64,000 nt of DNA, taken from Huaxiibacter chinensis. GTDB taxonomy: Bacteria > Pseudomonadota > Gammaproteobacteria > Enterobacterales > Enterobacteriaceae. A model generated the notes under the pieces. The model worked only from the letters and a program-made list of their open reading frames with translations. It was not told where the DNA came from and ran no database searches. This document shows, one piece after another, positions 54,627 to 64,000 of the stretch. Each line of letters begins with the position of its first letter. Position 1 is the first letter of the stretch. The stretch is taken from assembly GCF_022171985.1 (NCBI RefSeq), contig NZ_JAJVHF010000007.1, forward strand, positions 62,001 to 126,000. Direction: 5' to 3'. A program made the position numbers and the translations under genes.

Positions 54627-55859
54627 ATGGCAAAGGTATCACTGGAAAAAGACAAGATTAAGTTTCTGCTGGTCGAAGGCGTGCACCAGAAAGCGATCGA
54701 TAATCTTCGTGCAGCAGGCTACACCAACATCGAATTCCACAAAGGCGCACTGGACACCGAGCAGTTGAAAGAGTCCATCCGTGATGCCCATTTTATTGGC
54801 CTGCGATCCCGAACCCATCTGACTGCTGACGTTATTGCCTGTGCTGAAAAGCTCGTGGCGATTGGCTGTTTCTGTATCGGTACCAATCAGGTCGATCTGG
54901 ATGCCGCGGCAAAACGTGGCGTACCTGTCTTCAACGCGCCGTTCTCTAACACGCGTTCCGTGGCGGAGCTGGTGATCGGCGAACTGCTGTTACTGCTGCG
55001 CGGTATTCCGGAAGCGAACGCCAAGGCGCACCGCGGCGTGTGGAACAAGCTGGCATCGGGGTCGTTTGAAGCGCGCGGCAAAAAGCTGGGGATCATCGGT
55101 TATGGCCATATCGGCACGCAGCTGGGTATTCTGGCTGAATCCTTAGGGATGCACGTGTTCTTCTACGATATCGAAAACAAGCTGCCGCTGGGCAATGCCA
55201 CCCAGGTTCAGCATCTGTCCGACCTGCTGAACATGAGTGACGTGGTAAGCCTGCATGTGCCGGAAAATGCTTCAACCAAAAACATGATGGGCGCGGACGA
55301 GCTGGCTCTGATGAAGCCGGGTGCGCTGCTGATTAACGCCGCACGCGGTACGGTGGTGGATATTCCGGCGCTGTGCGATGCGCTACGAAGCAAGCATCTG
55401 GCCGGCGCGGCCATCGACGTTTTCCCAACCGAGCCTGCGACCAACAGCGATCCGTTCACCTCGCCGCTGTGCGAATTCGACAACGTGATCCTGACGCCGC
55501 ATATCGGGGGGTCAACGCAGGAAGCCCAGGAAAATATCGGCCTGGAAGTGGCGGGCAAGCTGAGCAAATACTCCGACAACGGTTCGACGCTTTCCGCTGT
55601 GAATTTCCCGGAAGTATCTCTGCCGCTGCACGGCGGCCGTCGCCTGCTGCACATCCACGAAAACCGTCCGGGCGTGCTGACCGCGATTAACCAGATTTTT
55701 GCCGAGCAGGGCGTAAACATTGCGGCACAGTACCTGCAAACCAATTCGCAAATGGGCTATGTGGTTATTGATATCGAAGCGGATGAAGATGTCGCTGAGA
55801 AAGCGTTGCAGAGCATGAAGGCGATTCCGGGAACGATCCGCGCACGTCTTCTGTACTGA
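54627..55859 (+). CDS. serA: D-3-phosphoglycerate dehydrogenase
   Basis: First enzyme of serine synthesis, NAD-dependent and inhibited by serine. 410 residues. The NAD motif GYGHIGTQLG is in the middle; TPHIGGSTQEAQENIG carries the catalytic histidine. The C-terminal ACT domain (HENRPGVLTAINQIFAEQGVNI) binds serine. The ATG at 54627 matches the E. coli start MAKVSLEKDK. Confidence 0.98.
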   Translation: MAKVSLEKDKIKFLLVEGVHQKAIDNLRAAGYTNIEFHKGALDTEQLKESIRDAHFIGLRSRTHLTADVIACAEKLVAIGCFCIGTNQVDLDAAAKRGVPVFNAPFSNTRSVAELVIGELLLLLRGIPEANAKAHRGVWNKLASGSFEARGKKLGIIGYGHIGTQLGILAESLGMHVFFYDIENKLPLGNATQVQHLSDLLNMSDVVSLHVPENASTKNMMGADELALMKPGALLINAARGTVVDIPALCDALRSKHLAGAAIDVFPTEPATNSDPFTSPLCEFDNVILTPHIGGSTQEAQENIGLEVAGKLSKYSDNGSTLSAVNFPEVSLPLHGGRRLLHIHENRPGVLTAINQIFAEQGVNIAAQYLQTNSQMGYVVIDIEADEDVAEKALQSMKAIPGTIRARLLY

Positions 55860-55962
55860 TTGCGCGGTGAGTCGTGTCGGGTGACGGCTGCGTCTTACCC
55901 GACCTGGGCTATCCGAACGAATATGCAAGCCGGGTCAGGTGTCGCCACCCCCCGGCTTTCTT

Positions 55963-56559
55963 CTACCAGCACCAAACTTTGCCGGGCGTCACCACGGCAG
56001 GCAACGGAATATCCCATTTCTCCACCGGCAAGGCGGCCACGCCCTGACAATCGTGCGCATACCCTACCGGCTGAAAGCCATGCTGCTGCCAGTTTTGCAG
56101 CGTTCTGTCATAAAACCCGCCACCCATGCCTAAACGTTGCCCCTGTTCATCGAAGGCGACGAGGGGAGTGATCAGCACATCCAGCTCCGCAAGCGGCAAT
56201 ACATCGCGGACATCCAGCTTCGGCTCATAAATGCGTAAGCGGTTGACCAGCAGTTCACTGTGCGGATGGTAATGCAGGAACAACAGGTTGCCGGGGCTAA
56301 AGGGGTGTAACACGGGTAGGTAGACTTTTTTTCCGGCTCGCCAGAGCTGGTCGATGAGCGGCTGGGTGTCCAGTTCTCCATCAAACGAGAGAAACAGTGC
56401 GACAGTATGCGCCATCACAACGGGCGGATAAGCCATCATTCGCGCAGCGGCCTGCACGGCAAACTGAGACTGTTGCTCGGGCGTAAGGGCGCGACGACGT
56501 TGACGGATGGTCTGGCGAATTTGCTGGCGTGATGAAATTACTTCTGGAGGTTGAGTCAT
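55963..56559 (-). CDS. fau: 5-formyltetrahydrofolate cyclo-ligase
   Basis: Converts 5-formyl-THF to 5,10-methenyl-THF with ATP. 198 residues from the ATG at 56559. The N-terminal MTQPPEVISSRQQIRQTIRQRRRAL and the ATP/folate-binding GQRLGMGGGFYDRTL segment are present. It lies directly downstream of the 6S RNA gene on the same strand, the E. coli ssrS-fau arrangement. Confidence 0.96.
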   Translation of the reverse strand: MTQPPEVISSRQQIRQTIRQRRRALTPEQQSQFAVQAAARMMAYPPVVMAHTVALFLSFDGELDTQPLIDQLWRAGKKVYLPVLHPFSPGNLLFLHYHPHSELLVNRLRIYEPKLDVRDVLPLAELDVLITPLVAFDEQGQRLGMGGGFYDRTLQNWQQHGFQPVGYAHDCQGVAALPVEKWDIPLPAVVTPGKVWCW

Positions 56560-56582
56560 GGTAGTCGGTAGAGAAGAAAGAG

Positions 56583-56766
56583 GGAATCTCCGAGATGCCG
56601 CCGCAGGCTGTAACCCTTGAACCCTTGGTTCAAGGTGAATGTGTCGTCATAGTCTTAAGGCTTCTCGGACGAACCGAGCATGCTCACCGACCATGGAGCG
56701 CCACATTCTTGTGGTATGAAATATCGGCTCAGGGGACTGGCCCGCTTGCGAACATCTCAGAGAAAT
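56583..56766 (-). ncRNA. ssrS: 6S RNA
   Basis: Read on the minus strand, the 184-nt segment begins ATTTCTCTGAGATGTTCGCA and ends GGCATCTCGGAGATTCC, the conserved closing stem of E. coli 6S RNA. Between them are AAGCGGGCCAGTCC and the GCTCGGT…CCGAGAAGCC hairpin. 6S RNA binds sigma-70 RNA polymerase by mimicking open promoter DNA and adjusts transcription in stationary phase. It lies between zapA and fau as expected, and the length is exactly the E. coli one. Confidence 0.97.
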
Positions 56767-56807
56767 TTTGTCTTCACAGTCACTCTACCATAGTAAACTG
56801 CAAAGTG

Positions 56808-57203
<396 letters not shown>

Positions 57204-57304
57204 CTATAGCTACCCTGATATGAAGATACAAGCCCTTTTCTGGTATCTCCAGGGTCCAAAGTGGTAGCATATCATGAATATCCTCCCATTGATGACGAAT
57301 GCGT

Positions 57305-57883
57305 ATGTCTATACAGAACGAAATGCCTGGTTACAACGAAGTCAGCCAGTTACTGAACCAGCAAGGCGTGGGTTTAACCCCTGCTGAAATGCATGGTCTG
57401 ATCAGCGGGATGCTGTGTGGTGGAAACAGCGATAGCTCATGGCAGCCGCTGGTTCACGACCTGACGAACGAAGGGCTGGCCTTTGGTCACGAGCTGGCCG
57501 AAGCGCTGCGTAAAATGCACGCGGCGATCAGCGATTCGCTGGAAGATGACGGCTTCCTTTTTCAGCTTTATCTGCCTGATGGCGACGAAATTAGCGTGTT
57601 TGATCGCGCCGATGCTCTGGCTGGTTGGGTTAATCACTACCTGTTGGGCCTGGGCATCACCCAGCCTAAGCTGGATAAAGTGACCGGAGAAGCCGGCGAA
57701 TCGATTGACGATCTGCGCAATATTGCGCAGCTTGGTTACGATGAAGACGAAGACCAGGAAGAGCTGGAGATGTCCGTCGAAGAAATTATCGAGTACGTTC
57801 GTGTTGCGGCCCTGCTGTGCCACGATACCTTTACGCGCTCCCAGCCCACCGCGCCGGAAGTCCGTAAACCTACTTTACACTAA
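57305..57883 (+). CDS. ygfB: YgfB family protein (UPF0149)
   Basis: A 192-residue UPF0149 protein, same length as in E. coli. Landmarks: [17 protein letters not shown] near the N-terminus and the acidic [30 protein letters not shown] toward the end. The function is unknown; in Pseudomonas a homologue affects beta-lactamase expression. First gene of the ygfB-pepP-ubiH-ubiI operon, 24 bp before pepP. Confidence 0.94.
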   Translation: MSIQNEMPGYNEVSQLLNQQGVGLTPAEMHGLISGMLCGGNSDSSWQPLVHDLTNEGLAFGHELAEALRKMHAAISDSLEDDGFLFQLYLPDGDEISVFDRADALAGWVNHYLLGLGITQPKLDKVTGEAGESIDDLRNIAQLGYDEDEDQEELEMSVEEIIEYVRVAALLCHDTFTRSQPTAPEVRKPTLH

Positions 57884-57907
57884 CAGCACCACGCACAGGA
57901 GGGTGTC

Positions 57908-59227
57908 ATGGTCATCACGCAGGAAGAGTATCTGCGCCGCCGACAGGCGCTGCTGGCAAAAATGAAACCGGGCAGTGCCGCGCTGATTTTTGCGGCCCCG
58001 GAAGCCACGCGCAGCAACGATAGTGAATATCCCTATCGCCAGAGCAGCGACTTCTGGTACTTCACCGGCTTTAACGAGCCGGAAGCGGTACTGGTGCTGA
58101 TTAAAAGCGATGACACCCATAACCACAGCGTCCTGTTTAACCGTGTGCGCGATCTCAGCGCTGAAACCTGGTTTGGTCGCCGTTTAGGCCAGGACGCGGC
58201 ACCGGCGAAACTGGGTGTCGAGCGTGCGCTGGCCTTTAGCGAAATCAATGAGCAGCTTTACCAGTTGCTGAATGGGCTCGACGAGGTCTACCACGCGCAG
58301 GGCGAATATGCCTGGGCCGATGAGATCGTCTTCAACGCGCTGGATAAACTGCGTAAAGGCTCCCGCCAGAATCTCATTGCGCCTGCGTCTATCACCGACT
58401 GGCGGCCCCTTGTTCATGAGATGCGCTTATTCAAGTCGGCTGAAGAGCTGGAGATCATGCGTCGGGCGGGTGAAATCAGCGCCCTGGCCCACACGCGGGC
58501 GATGGAAAAATGCCGTCCGGGCATGTTTGAGTACCAGCTTGAAGGCGAAATCCTGCACGAGTTTAGCCGTCACGGTGCGCGCTTTCCTTCCTACAACACC
58601 ATCGTTGGCGGCGGCGAAAACGGCTGCATTTTGCATTACACCGAAAATGAGTGTGAATTGCGCGACGGCGAGTTAGTGCTGATTGATGCCGGTTGCGAAT
58701 ACCAGGGGTATGCGGGCGATATCACGCGCACGTTTCCGGTGAACGGCAAATTTACCCCTGCTCAGCGCGCCATCTATGACATTGTCCTGAACTCGCTGGA
58801 AACGGCGCTGAAACTGTTCCGTCCGGGCACCTCCATTCAGGCCGTCACTCAAGACGTGGTGCGCATTATGGTGACCGGTCTGGTTGAGCTGCAGATCCTG
58901 AAAGGGGAGGTCGATGAGCTGATTGAACATAACGCACATCGCGCGTTCTTTATGCATGGCCTGAGCCACTGGCTGGGGCTGGATGTCCATGACGTTGGCG
59001 GATACGGCGTTGACCGTTCACGACCGCTCGAGCCAGGCATGGTCCTGACTGTAGAACCCGGCCTATACATCGCGCCGGATGCCGACGTGCCCGCTGAATA
59101 TCGCGGGATCGGTATCCGAATTGAAGACGACATTGCGATCACCGAGTCGGGTAATGAAAACCTGACGGCGTCGGTGGTAAAACGCGCGGACGATATCGAA
59201 GCGCTGATGGCGGCGGCACGCGCATGA
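57908..59227 (+). CDS. pepP: Xaa-Pro aminopeptidase P
   Basis: Removes an N-terminal residue preceding proline. A 439-residue metallopeptidase of the pita-bread fold. The C-terminal metal site is visible as LIDAGCEYQGYAGDITRTFPV (two aspartates), HGLSHWLGLDVHDVGG (histidine), TVEPGLYI (Glu) and GIRIEDDI (Glu). The N-terminal creatinase-like domain comes first. Its stop overlaps the ubiH start (ATGA). Confidence 0.97.
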   Translation: MVITQEEYLRRRQALLAKMKPGSAALIFAAPEATRSNDSEYPYRQSSDFWYFTGFNEPEAVLVLIKSDDTHNHSVLFNRVRDLSAETWFGRRLGQDAAPAKLGVERALAFSEINEQLYQLLNGLDEVYHAQGEYAWADEIVFNALDKLRKGSRQNLIAPASITDWRPLVHEMRLFKSAEELEIMRRAGEISALAHTRAMEKCRPGMFEYQLEGEILHEFSRHGARFPSYNTIVGGGENGCILHYTENECELRDGELVLIDAGCEYQGYAGDITRTFPVNGKFTPAQRAIYDIVLNSLETALKLFRPGTSIQAVTQDVVRIMVTGLVELQILKGEVDELIEHNAHRAFFMHGLSHWLGLDVHDVGGYGVDRSRPLEPGMVLTVEPGLYIAPDADVPAEYRGIGIRIEDDIAITESGNENLTASVVKRADDIEALMAAARA

Positions 59228-60402
59228 GTATTGTGATCGTGGGCGGCGGCATGACGGGCGCAACGCTGGCGCTGGCGCTCTCGCACCTGACGCAAGGGCA
59301 ACTGGACGTCCATCTCGTGGAGGCCGTTGATCCCAAGGGCGCGGCACATCCGGGCTTTGACGCCCGCGCCATTGCGATTGCGCAAGGCACCTGCCAGCAG
59401 TTATCGCGCATTGGTCTCTGGCAGGCGATTGCCGACTGCGCCACGGCCATTAAAACGGTGCATGTGAGCGATCGCGGACATGCGGGATTTGTCACCCTCG
59501 AAGCCGAAGATTACCGGATAGAAGCGCTTGGACAGGTGGTGGAGCTCCACGACGTCGGGCAGCGTTTATTCCGTTTGCTGAACGATGCGCCAGGCGTCAC
59601 GATGCACTGTCCGTCTCGCGTCGAGCAGTTTAGCCGCCGGGAAGAGGGGGTAAGCGTTACGCTTGACGACGGCACCCACATAGACGCGCAGCTGATGGTG
59701 GCGGCAGATGGCTCACGTTCGGCGCTGGGCACCCAGTGCGGTATTACGTGGCATCAACAGCCGTACGGCCAGGCGGCAGTCATCGCCAATGTGTCCACCG
59801 CTGTGGCGCATGAAGGGCGTGCGTTCGAGCGCTTTACTGAGCATGGCCCGCTCGCCCTGCTGCCGATGTCGCAGGGACGCAGTTCACTGGTCTGGTGCCA
59901 TGCGCTGGAGAACGTTGACCAGGTGATGGCCTGGTCGGATGACCGTTTTTGTGAGGAATTACAAAAAGCGTTTGGCTGGCGCCTCGGGAAGATCCTGCAT
60001 GCGGGCCAGCGGGCGTCTTATCCTCTGGCGCTGACCACCGCGTCACAGTCCATTTCGCATCGCGTTGCCCTGGTCGGAAACGCGGCGCAGACGCTTCACC
60101 CTATCGCCGGACAGGGATTTAACCTTGGTTTGCGCGATGTCATGAGCCTGGCGGAAACCCTGGCTCAGGCATGGCAGGAGCAGAAAGATTACGGCGCCTG
60201 GTCGGTTCTGTGCCAGTATCAAAAACGTCGCCAGGCAGATAAAGACGCCACCATTGGCGTGACGGATGGCCTGGTACACCTGTTCGCCAATCGCTGGGCT
60301 CCGCTGGTCGCGGGCCGTAATGCGGGGCTGATGGCGATGGAATTATTCATTCCGGCACGTGACGTGCTGGCGCAGCGGACTCTCGGTTGGGTTGCGCGTT
60401 AA
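59224..60402 (+). CDS. ubiH: UbiH, 2-octaprenyl-6-methoxyphenol hydroxylase
   Basis: FAD monooxygenase hydroxylating the ubiquinone precursor ring. 392 residues. The N-terminal FAD motif VGGGMTGATLALALS, the mid-protein GSRSALG (in VAADGSRSALG) and the second FAD segment VALVGNAAQTLHPIAGQGFNLGLRD are intact. Translationally coupled to pepP. Followed 12 bp later by ubiI. Confidence 0.96.
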   Translation: MSIVIVGGGMTGATLALALSHLTQGQLDVHLVEAVDPKGAAHPGFDARAIAIAQGTCQQLSRIGLWQAIADCATAIKTVHVSDRGHAGFVTLEAEDYRIEALGQVVELHDVGQRLFRLLNDAPGVTMHCPSRVEQFSRREEGVSVTLDDGTHIDAQLMVAADGSRSALGTQCGITWHQQPYGQAAVIANVSTAVAHEGRAFERFTEHGPLALLPMSQGRSSLVWCHALENVDQVMAWSDDRFCEELQKAFGWRLGKILHAGQRASYPLALTTASQSISHRVALVGNAAQTLHPIAGQGFNLGLRDVMSLAETLAQAWQEQKDYGAWSVLCQYQKRRQADKDATIGVTDGLVHLFANRWAPLVAGRNAGLMAMELFIPARDVLAQRTLGWVAR

Positions 60403-60414
60403 GGAGTTAACTCA

Positions 60415-61617
60415 GTGCAGAATGTAGATGTTGCGATTGTCGGCGGTGGAATGGTTGGCCTGGCGCTGGCCTGCGGTTTGCAGGGCAGCGGCTTGCGTGT
60501 GGCGGTGCTTGAACAAAATCAGCCTCAGCCTGTCGCGCCCGACGCCCCGCCTGCGCTTCGGGTCTCTGCGATCAACGCCGCCAGTGAAAAGCTCCTGACG
60601 CGTTTAGGCGTCTGGTCGGATATCACGGGTTTTCGCGCCAGCTGTTATCACGGCATGGAAGTGTGGGACAAAGACAGCTTTGGTCATATTGCCTTCGATG
60701 ACGAAAGCATGGGCTATAGCCATTTGGGTCACATCGTTGAAAATGCGGTCATTCATGACGCGCTGTGGCGTAAAGCCCAGCAGTGTTCAGACCTGACATT
60801 ATTTGCGCCGGCGCAGGTCCAACAGGTCGCCTGGGGTGAAAACGAAGCCTTTATCACCCTGCAAAGCGGCGACATGCTGACGGCCCGGCTCATGGTCGGT
60901 GCCGACGGCGCAAACTCGTGGCTACGCGAAAAAGCGGATATTCCGCTGACCTTCTGGGATTATCGCCATCATGCTATGGTCGCGACAATTCGTACCGTAG
61001 AGCCGCACGGCGGCGTGGCGCGCCAGGTATTCCATAACGATGGCATCCTCGCATTTCTGCCGCTGAGCGATCCTCATCTGTGCTCTATCGTCTGGTCTCT
61101 GGTGCCGGAAAAAGCAAAGCAGATGCAGGAGGCCACGCCAGAGGCGTTTAATCAGGCGCTGTGTATGGCTTTTGATAATCGTCTGGGGCTTTGCACGCTG
61201 GAGAGTGAACGTCTCGTGTACCCGCTCACCGGGCGCTATGCGCGTCAGTTTGCCGCACATCGTCTGGCGCTGGTGGGCGATGCTGCCCATACCATCCATC
61301 CGCTGGCCGGGCAGGGAGTCAACCTGGGGTTTATGGATGCCGCGGAGCTGATTCAGGTGCTTCGTCGTTTACAGCGCGAGGGCAAAGATATCGGTCAACA
61401 CCTGTATCTGCGTGGTTATGAGCGCAGCCGTAAGCACAGCGCCGCAATGATGCTGGCGGGCATGCAGGGTTTCCGTGAGCTTTTTGCCGGAAATCATCCT
61501 GCGAAAAAGCTGCTCAGAGATATGGGATTAAAACTGGCCGATACGCTTCCTGGCGTTAAGCCGCAACTCCTCCGCCAGGCGATGGGTCTGAACGATCTGC
61601 CGGACTGGCTGCGCTAA
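60415..61617 (+). CDS. ubiI: UbiI, ubiquinone biosynthesis C5-hydroxylase
   Basis: A 400-residue FAD monooxygenase of the UbiH/UbiI/UbiF group, formerly VisC. FAD motif VGGGMVGLALACGLQGSG, then VGADGANSWLR and LALVGDAAHTIHPLAGQGVNLGFMD. GTG start at 60415, preceded by AAGGAG. Last gene of the pepP-ubi operon. Confidence 0.96.
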   Translation: MQNVDVAIVGGGMVGLALACGLQGSGLRVAVLEQNQPQPVAPDAPPALRVSAINAASEKLLTRLGVWSDITGFRASCYHGMEVWDKDSFGHIAFDDESMGYSHLGHIVENAVIHDALWRKAQQCSDLTLFAPAQVQQVAWGENEAFITLQSGDMLTARLMVGADGANSWLREKADIPLTFWDYRHHAMVATIRTVEPHGGVARQVFHNDGILAFLPLSDPHLCSIVWSLVPEKAKQMQEATPEAFNQALCMAFDNRLGLCTLESERLVYPLTGRYARQFAAHRLALVGDAAHTIHPLAGQGVNLGFMDAAELIQVLRRLQREGKDIGQHLYLRGYERSRKHSAAMMLAGMQGFRELFAGNHPAKKLLRDMGLKLADTLPGVKPQLLRQAMGLNDLPDWLR

Positions 61618-61640
61618 GTTAGACCCCCGTCACACTTTCA

Positions 61641-61664
61641 TTTCCCGGCGCTGCCGCCGGGAAA
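61641..61664 (+). terminator. Hairpin after ubiI
   Basis: TTTCCCGGCG, loop CTGC, CGCCGGGAAA (10-bp stem), 23 bp past the ubiI stop. It is followed by ATCTCC, not a T-run, so termination strength is uncertain. Confidence 0.55.
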
Positions 61665-61684
61665 ATCTCCTCGTTTGAAATATT

Positions 61685-61721
61685 CTAATTTCACGCCTCT
61701 TTTCGCATTAGATTTTCTAAT
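61685..61721. promoter_or_regulatory. GcvA-type CTAAT motifs, distal gcv control region
   Basis: CTAAT occurs at 61685 and 61717 and its complement ATTAG at 61707, in an AT-rich stretch about 330-360 bp before gcvT. CTAAT is the reported core of GcvA sites, and E. coli gcvTHP has distal GcvA sites in such a place. A further CTAAT is at 61877. Confidence 0.55.
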
Positions 61722-61938
61722 TTGGCCTTTTTTGCCTGACGGAAAATACGCCCGTTTTTCCGGATGAAATCTCTCACTACGCTAAAAATGTATCTGCATT
61801 GTTAATTTTATGCGGGTTAAATCGCATTTCCCCAGTGAATAACTCTGTAGGCTTCTTAGCGATTTTTGGTCATAAGCTAATGTGATGACCCATTTTACCT
61901 TATGGTTAATCGCCGGTTTCGGTGGTAAGTTCAGGTAA

Positions 61939-61954
61939 AAGAGAACGTTTGCGT
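61939..61954. promoter_or_regulatory. PurR box upstream of gcvT
   Basis: On the minus strand ACGCAAACGTTCTCTT differs from the PurR consensus (ACGCAAACGTTTTCNT) at one position. PurR is known to repress gcvTHP in E. coli. It lies about 91 bp before the gcvT start. Confidence 0.8.
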
Positions 61955-62044
61955 CGGCGTCCAGGAGTGATGCCGATGACGGGTTTCGTGATGAATATTG
62001 AGGCGCGAAACGCAAGATAGCCCCGCTTATTCAACGAGGAAAAG

Positions 62045-63139
62045 ATGGCTCAACAAACTCCTTTGTACCAACAGCATGAGTTATGTGGCGCACGCATGGT
62101 GGACTTCCATGGCTGGATGATGCCGCTGCACTACGGCTCACAGATTGACGAGCATCACGCGGTGCGCACCGACGCCGGCATGTTTGATGTATCACACATG
62201 ACCATTGTCGACCTGCGGGGTAGCCGCACCCGGGAGTTCTTGCGTTATCTGCTGGCCAACGACGTCGCAAAGCTCAAGACGGCGGGTAAAGCGCTTTACA
62301 GCGGCATGCTGAATGCCTCCGGCGGCGTGATTGATGACCTGATCGTCTATTACTTTACGGAAGATTTTTTCCGCCTTGTTGTTAACTCTGCCACCCGCGA
62401 AAAAGACCTCTCCTGGATTTCCCAACACGCTGAACCTTTCGCCATCGACATTACCGTCCGTGACGATCTCTCTCTTATTGCGGTTCAAGGGCCAAACGCG
62501 CAGGCCAAAGCCGCCACGCTGTTCACCGAAGAGCAGCGTCAGGCAACAGAAGGGATGAAACCCTTCTTTGGCGTGCAGGCGGGCGATCTTTTCATCGCAA
62601 CGACGGGCTACACCGGTGAAGCCGGATATGAAATTGCCCTGCCAAACGAGAAAGCGGCCGATTTCTGGCAGGCGCTGGTGAAGGCGGGCGTTAAGCCGGC
62701 GGGCCTGGGCGCACGCGATACGCTGCGTCTGGAAGCCGGTATGAATCTCTATGGGCAGGAGATGGACGAAGGTGTCTCTCCACTGGCCGCCAATATGGGC
62801 TGGACCATTGCCTGGGAACCGGCAGACCGCGATTTCATTGGTCGCGAAGCGCTGGAAATGCAGCGTGAGAAAGGTACGGAGCAGCTGGTGGGCCTGGTCA
62901 TGACCGAAAAAGGCGTGCTGCGCAACGAGCTGCCGGTGCGTTTCACGGATGCAAACGGCAATCAGCACGAAGGCATCATTACCAGCGGCACCTTCTCCCC
63001 GACGCTGGGTTACAGCATTGCACTGGCACGCGTGCCGGCCGGGATTGGCGAGACTGCCGTGGTGCAGATCCGCAATCGCGAAATGCCCGTCACCGTCACC
63101 AAACCGATTTTTGTTCGCGCCGGTAAACCGGTCGCTTAA
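62045..63139 (+). CDS. gcvT: Glycine cleavage system T protein (aminomethyltransferase)
   Basis: Moves the methylene group from lipoyl-bound aminomethyl on GcvH to tetrahydrofolate, releasing ammonia. 364 residues. N-terminal [14 protein letters not shown], the folate-site segment [15 protein letters not shown] and the [15 protein letters not shown] motif are present. First gene of gcvTHP. The 427-bp upstream region holds GcvA-type and PurR sites. Confidence 0.98.
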   Translation: MAQQTPLYQQHELCGARMVDFHGWMMPLHYGSQIDEHHAVRTDAGMFDVSHMTIVDLRGSRTREFLRYLLANDVAKLKTAGKALYSGMLNASGGVIDDLIVYYFTEDFFRLVVNSATREKDLSWISQHAEPFAIDITVRDDLSLIAVQGPNAQAKAATLFTEEQRQATEGMKPFFGVQAGDLFIATTGYTGEAGYEIALPNEKAADFWQALVKAGVKPAGLGARDTLRLEAGMNLYGQEMDEGVSPLAANMGWTIAWEPADRDFIGREALEMQREKGTEQLVGLVMTEKGVLRNELPVRFTDANGNQHEGIITSGTFSPTLGYSIALARVPAGIGETAVVQIRNREMPVTVTKPIFVRAGKPVA

Positions 63140-63162
63140 TCATTTTTATCAGGAGATTTCCA

Positions 63163-63552
63163 ATGAGCAATGTGCCAGCAGAACTGAAATACAGCAAAGA
63201 ACACGAATGGCTGCGCAAAGAAGCCGACGGCACTTATTCCGTCGGCATCACCGAGCATGCGCAAGAGCTGCTCGGTGACATGGTCTTTATCGACCTGCCG
63301 GATGTGGGCGCGACCGTTAGCGCGGGCGACGACTGTGCTGTCGCTGAATCCGTGAAAGCGGCCTCAGACATCTATGCGCCGGTCAGCGGCGAAATCGTGG
63401 CGGTAAACGACGCGCTGAGCGACTCCCCGGAGCTGGTAAACAGCGAACCTTATGAAGGCGGCTGGATCTTCAAAATCAAAGCCACTGACGAAGCAGAAGT
63501 CGCGGCACTGCTGGATGCTTCTGCCTACGAAGCCCTGTTAGAAGACGAGTAA
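63163..63552 (+). CDS. gcvH: Glycine cleavage system H protein
   Basis: A 129-residue lipoyl carrier that shuttles the aminomethyl group between P, T and L proteins. The lipoylated lysine is Lys65 in [11 protein letters not shown], followed by [11 protein letters not shown]. It lies 23 bp after gcvT with AGGAG ahead of the ATG. The gap to gcvP holds paired repeat elements. Confidence 0.98.
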   Translation: MSNVPAELKYSKEHEWLRKEADGTYSVGITEHAQELLGDMVFIDLPDVGATVSAGDDCAVAESVKAASDIYAPVSGEIVAVNDALSDSPELVNSEPYEGGWIFKIKATDEAEVAALLDASAYEALLEDE

Positions 63553-63559
63553 GCCTTAT

Positions 63560-63638
63560 CCCTCTCCCTTATGGGGAGAGGGCAGGGGTGAGAGTGCCAA
63601 TCTTCCCCTCACCCTAACCCTCTCCTGAAAGGAGAGGG
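63560..63638. repeat. Two opposed copies of the CTCTCC/GGAGAGG repeat
   Basis: Copy 1 (63560-63593) reads CCCTCTCCCTTATGGGGAG and on to GGGCAGGGGTGAG. Copy 2 (63605-63638) is in the opposite sense: CCCTCACCCTAACCCTCTCC, then GGAGAGGG. They face each other across about 11 bp, BIME-like, inside the gcvH-gcvP gap. The motif TGAG…CTCTCC is shared with the 2.4-3.0 kb array. Confidence 0.75.
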
Positions 63639-63675
63639 AATACACATTCACTGCACGTTTCAGGAACCATCGCTC

Positions 63676-64000
63676 ATGACACAGACTTTAAGCCAGCTTG
63701 AAAACCGTGGCGCTTTCATTGAACGTCACATTGGGCCGGATGCTCAGCAACAGCAGGAGATGCTGAAGACAGTTGGCGCGGATTCATTAAACGCACTGAT
63801 CGGCCAGATCGTGCCAAAAGATATCCAGCTTGCCACGCCGCCTCAGGTCGGTGAGGCCACGACGGAATTCGCCGCGCTGGCAGAGCTGAAAGCAATCGCC
63901 AGCCTGAACAAGCGCTTTAAGTCTTACATTGGCATGGGTTATACCCCTGTTCAGCTGCCGCCGGTGATCCTGCGTAATATGCTGGAAAATCCGGGCTGGT
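63676..64000 (+). CDS. gcvP: Glycine dehydrogenase (decarboxylating) P protein, N-terminal part
   Basis: The first 108 residues, [20 protein letters not shown] and on, match E. coli Gcv[15 protein letters not shown] and [25 protein letters not shown] are family landmarks. GcvP decarboxylates glycine with PLP and passes the aminomethyl group to GcvH. The full protein of about 957 residues runs off the window. Confidence 0.96.
   Translation, partial: MTQTLSQLENRGAFIERHIGPDAQQQQEMLKTVGADSLNALIGQIVPKDIQLATPPQVGEATTEFAALAELKAIASLNKRFKSYIGMGYTPVQLPPVILRNMLENPGW

Noticed and set aside
61618..62044. Glycine riboswitch ahead of gcvT
   Set aside because: I saw no conserved glycine-aptamer core, and enterobacterial gcvT is controlled by GcvA, PurR and Lrp; the sites seen fit that.

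Overview
The window comes from an enterobacterium close to Enterobacter/Lelliottia. Nearly every housekeeping protein matches its E. coli K-12 counterpart in length and motifs, and gene order follows the K-12 mutY-to-gcv segment. The backbone in order: mutY, trmB-yggL-yggN; hemW-rdgB-yggU-yggT-yggS with yggR divergent; ruvX-yqgE-gshB-rsmE-endA-sprT-galP; metK; yqgB-speA-speB; loiP; tktA; cmtBA-yggPFDC; epd-pgk-fbaA; mscS-argO-yggE-argP; rpiA, serA; fau-ssrS(6S RNA)-zapA; ygfB-pepP-ubiH-ubiI; and gcvTHP, cut by the right edge. mutY is cut by the left edge. I saw no tRNA, rRNA, insertion sequence, prophage or CRISPR.

Four stretches depart from the K-12 plan. (1) Between yggN and hemW, where K-12 has ansB and yggM, lies a tandem array of seven ~96-bp palindrome-bearing units. 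It runs into a DUF559 (Vsr-like) endonuclease gene whose last codons are themselves repeat sequence. Degenerate relatives of the repeat occur near 13.7, 20.9 and 63.6 kb. (2) Between yggR and ruvX sits a divergent pair: a 752-aa FAD-dependent oxidoreductase and an IclR-type regulator. (3) Between speB and loiP sits a ~14.3-kb catabolic island (21978-36300). It has one divergent MFS transporter and a tightly packed 13-gene run: Rieske ferredoxin, small HTH-like protein, ring-hydroxylating oxygenase alpha subunit, SDR, IclR regulator, extradiol-type VOC dioxygenase, ferredoxin reductase, second MFS transporter, cupin, alpha/beta hydrolase, second SDR, aspartate-dehydrogenase-like protein, aldehyde dehydrogenase and TPP-dependent decarboxylase-like enzyme. 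(4) An orphan TRAP-type solute-binding protein gene lies between mscS and argO.

The island reads as a complete uptake-plus-degradation pathway. A three-component Rieske oxygenase activates an aromatic or related ring, an SDR rearomatises it, a His/His/Glu VOC enzyme opens it, and the hydrolase, AspDH-like, aldehyde dehydrogenase and TPP enzymes process the products. The substrate cannot be read from the sequence. Three palindromes of the form GTTTCA-N4-TGAAAC (one with a single mismatch) in the 416-bp divergent promoter region are strong candidates for operators of the island's own IclR regulator. This island is the best candidate for an undescribed system.

Regulatory sites readable in the backbone include a perfect-half-site CRP site and a GalR/GalS operator before galP, a near-consensus PurR box and GcvA-type CTAAT motifs before gcvT, and CRP-like sites before cmtB, epd and serA. 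There are also many hairpin terminators and the full 184-nt 6S RNA.
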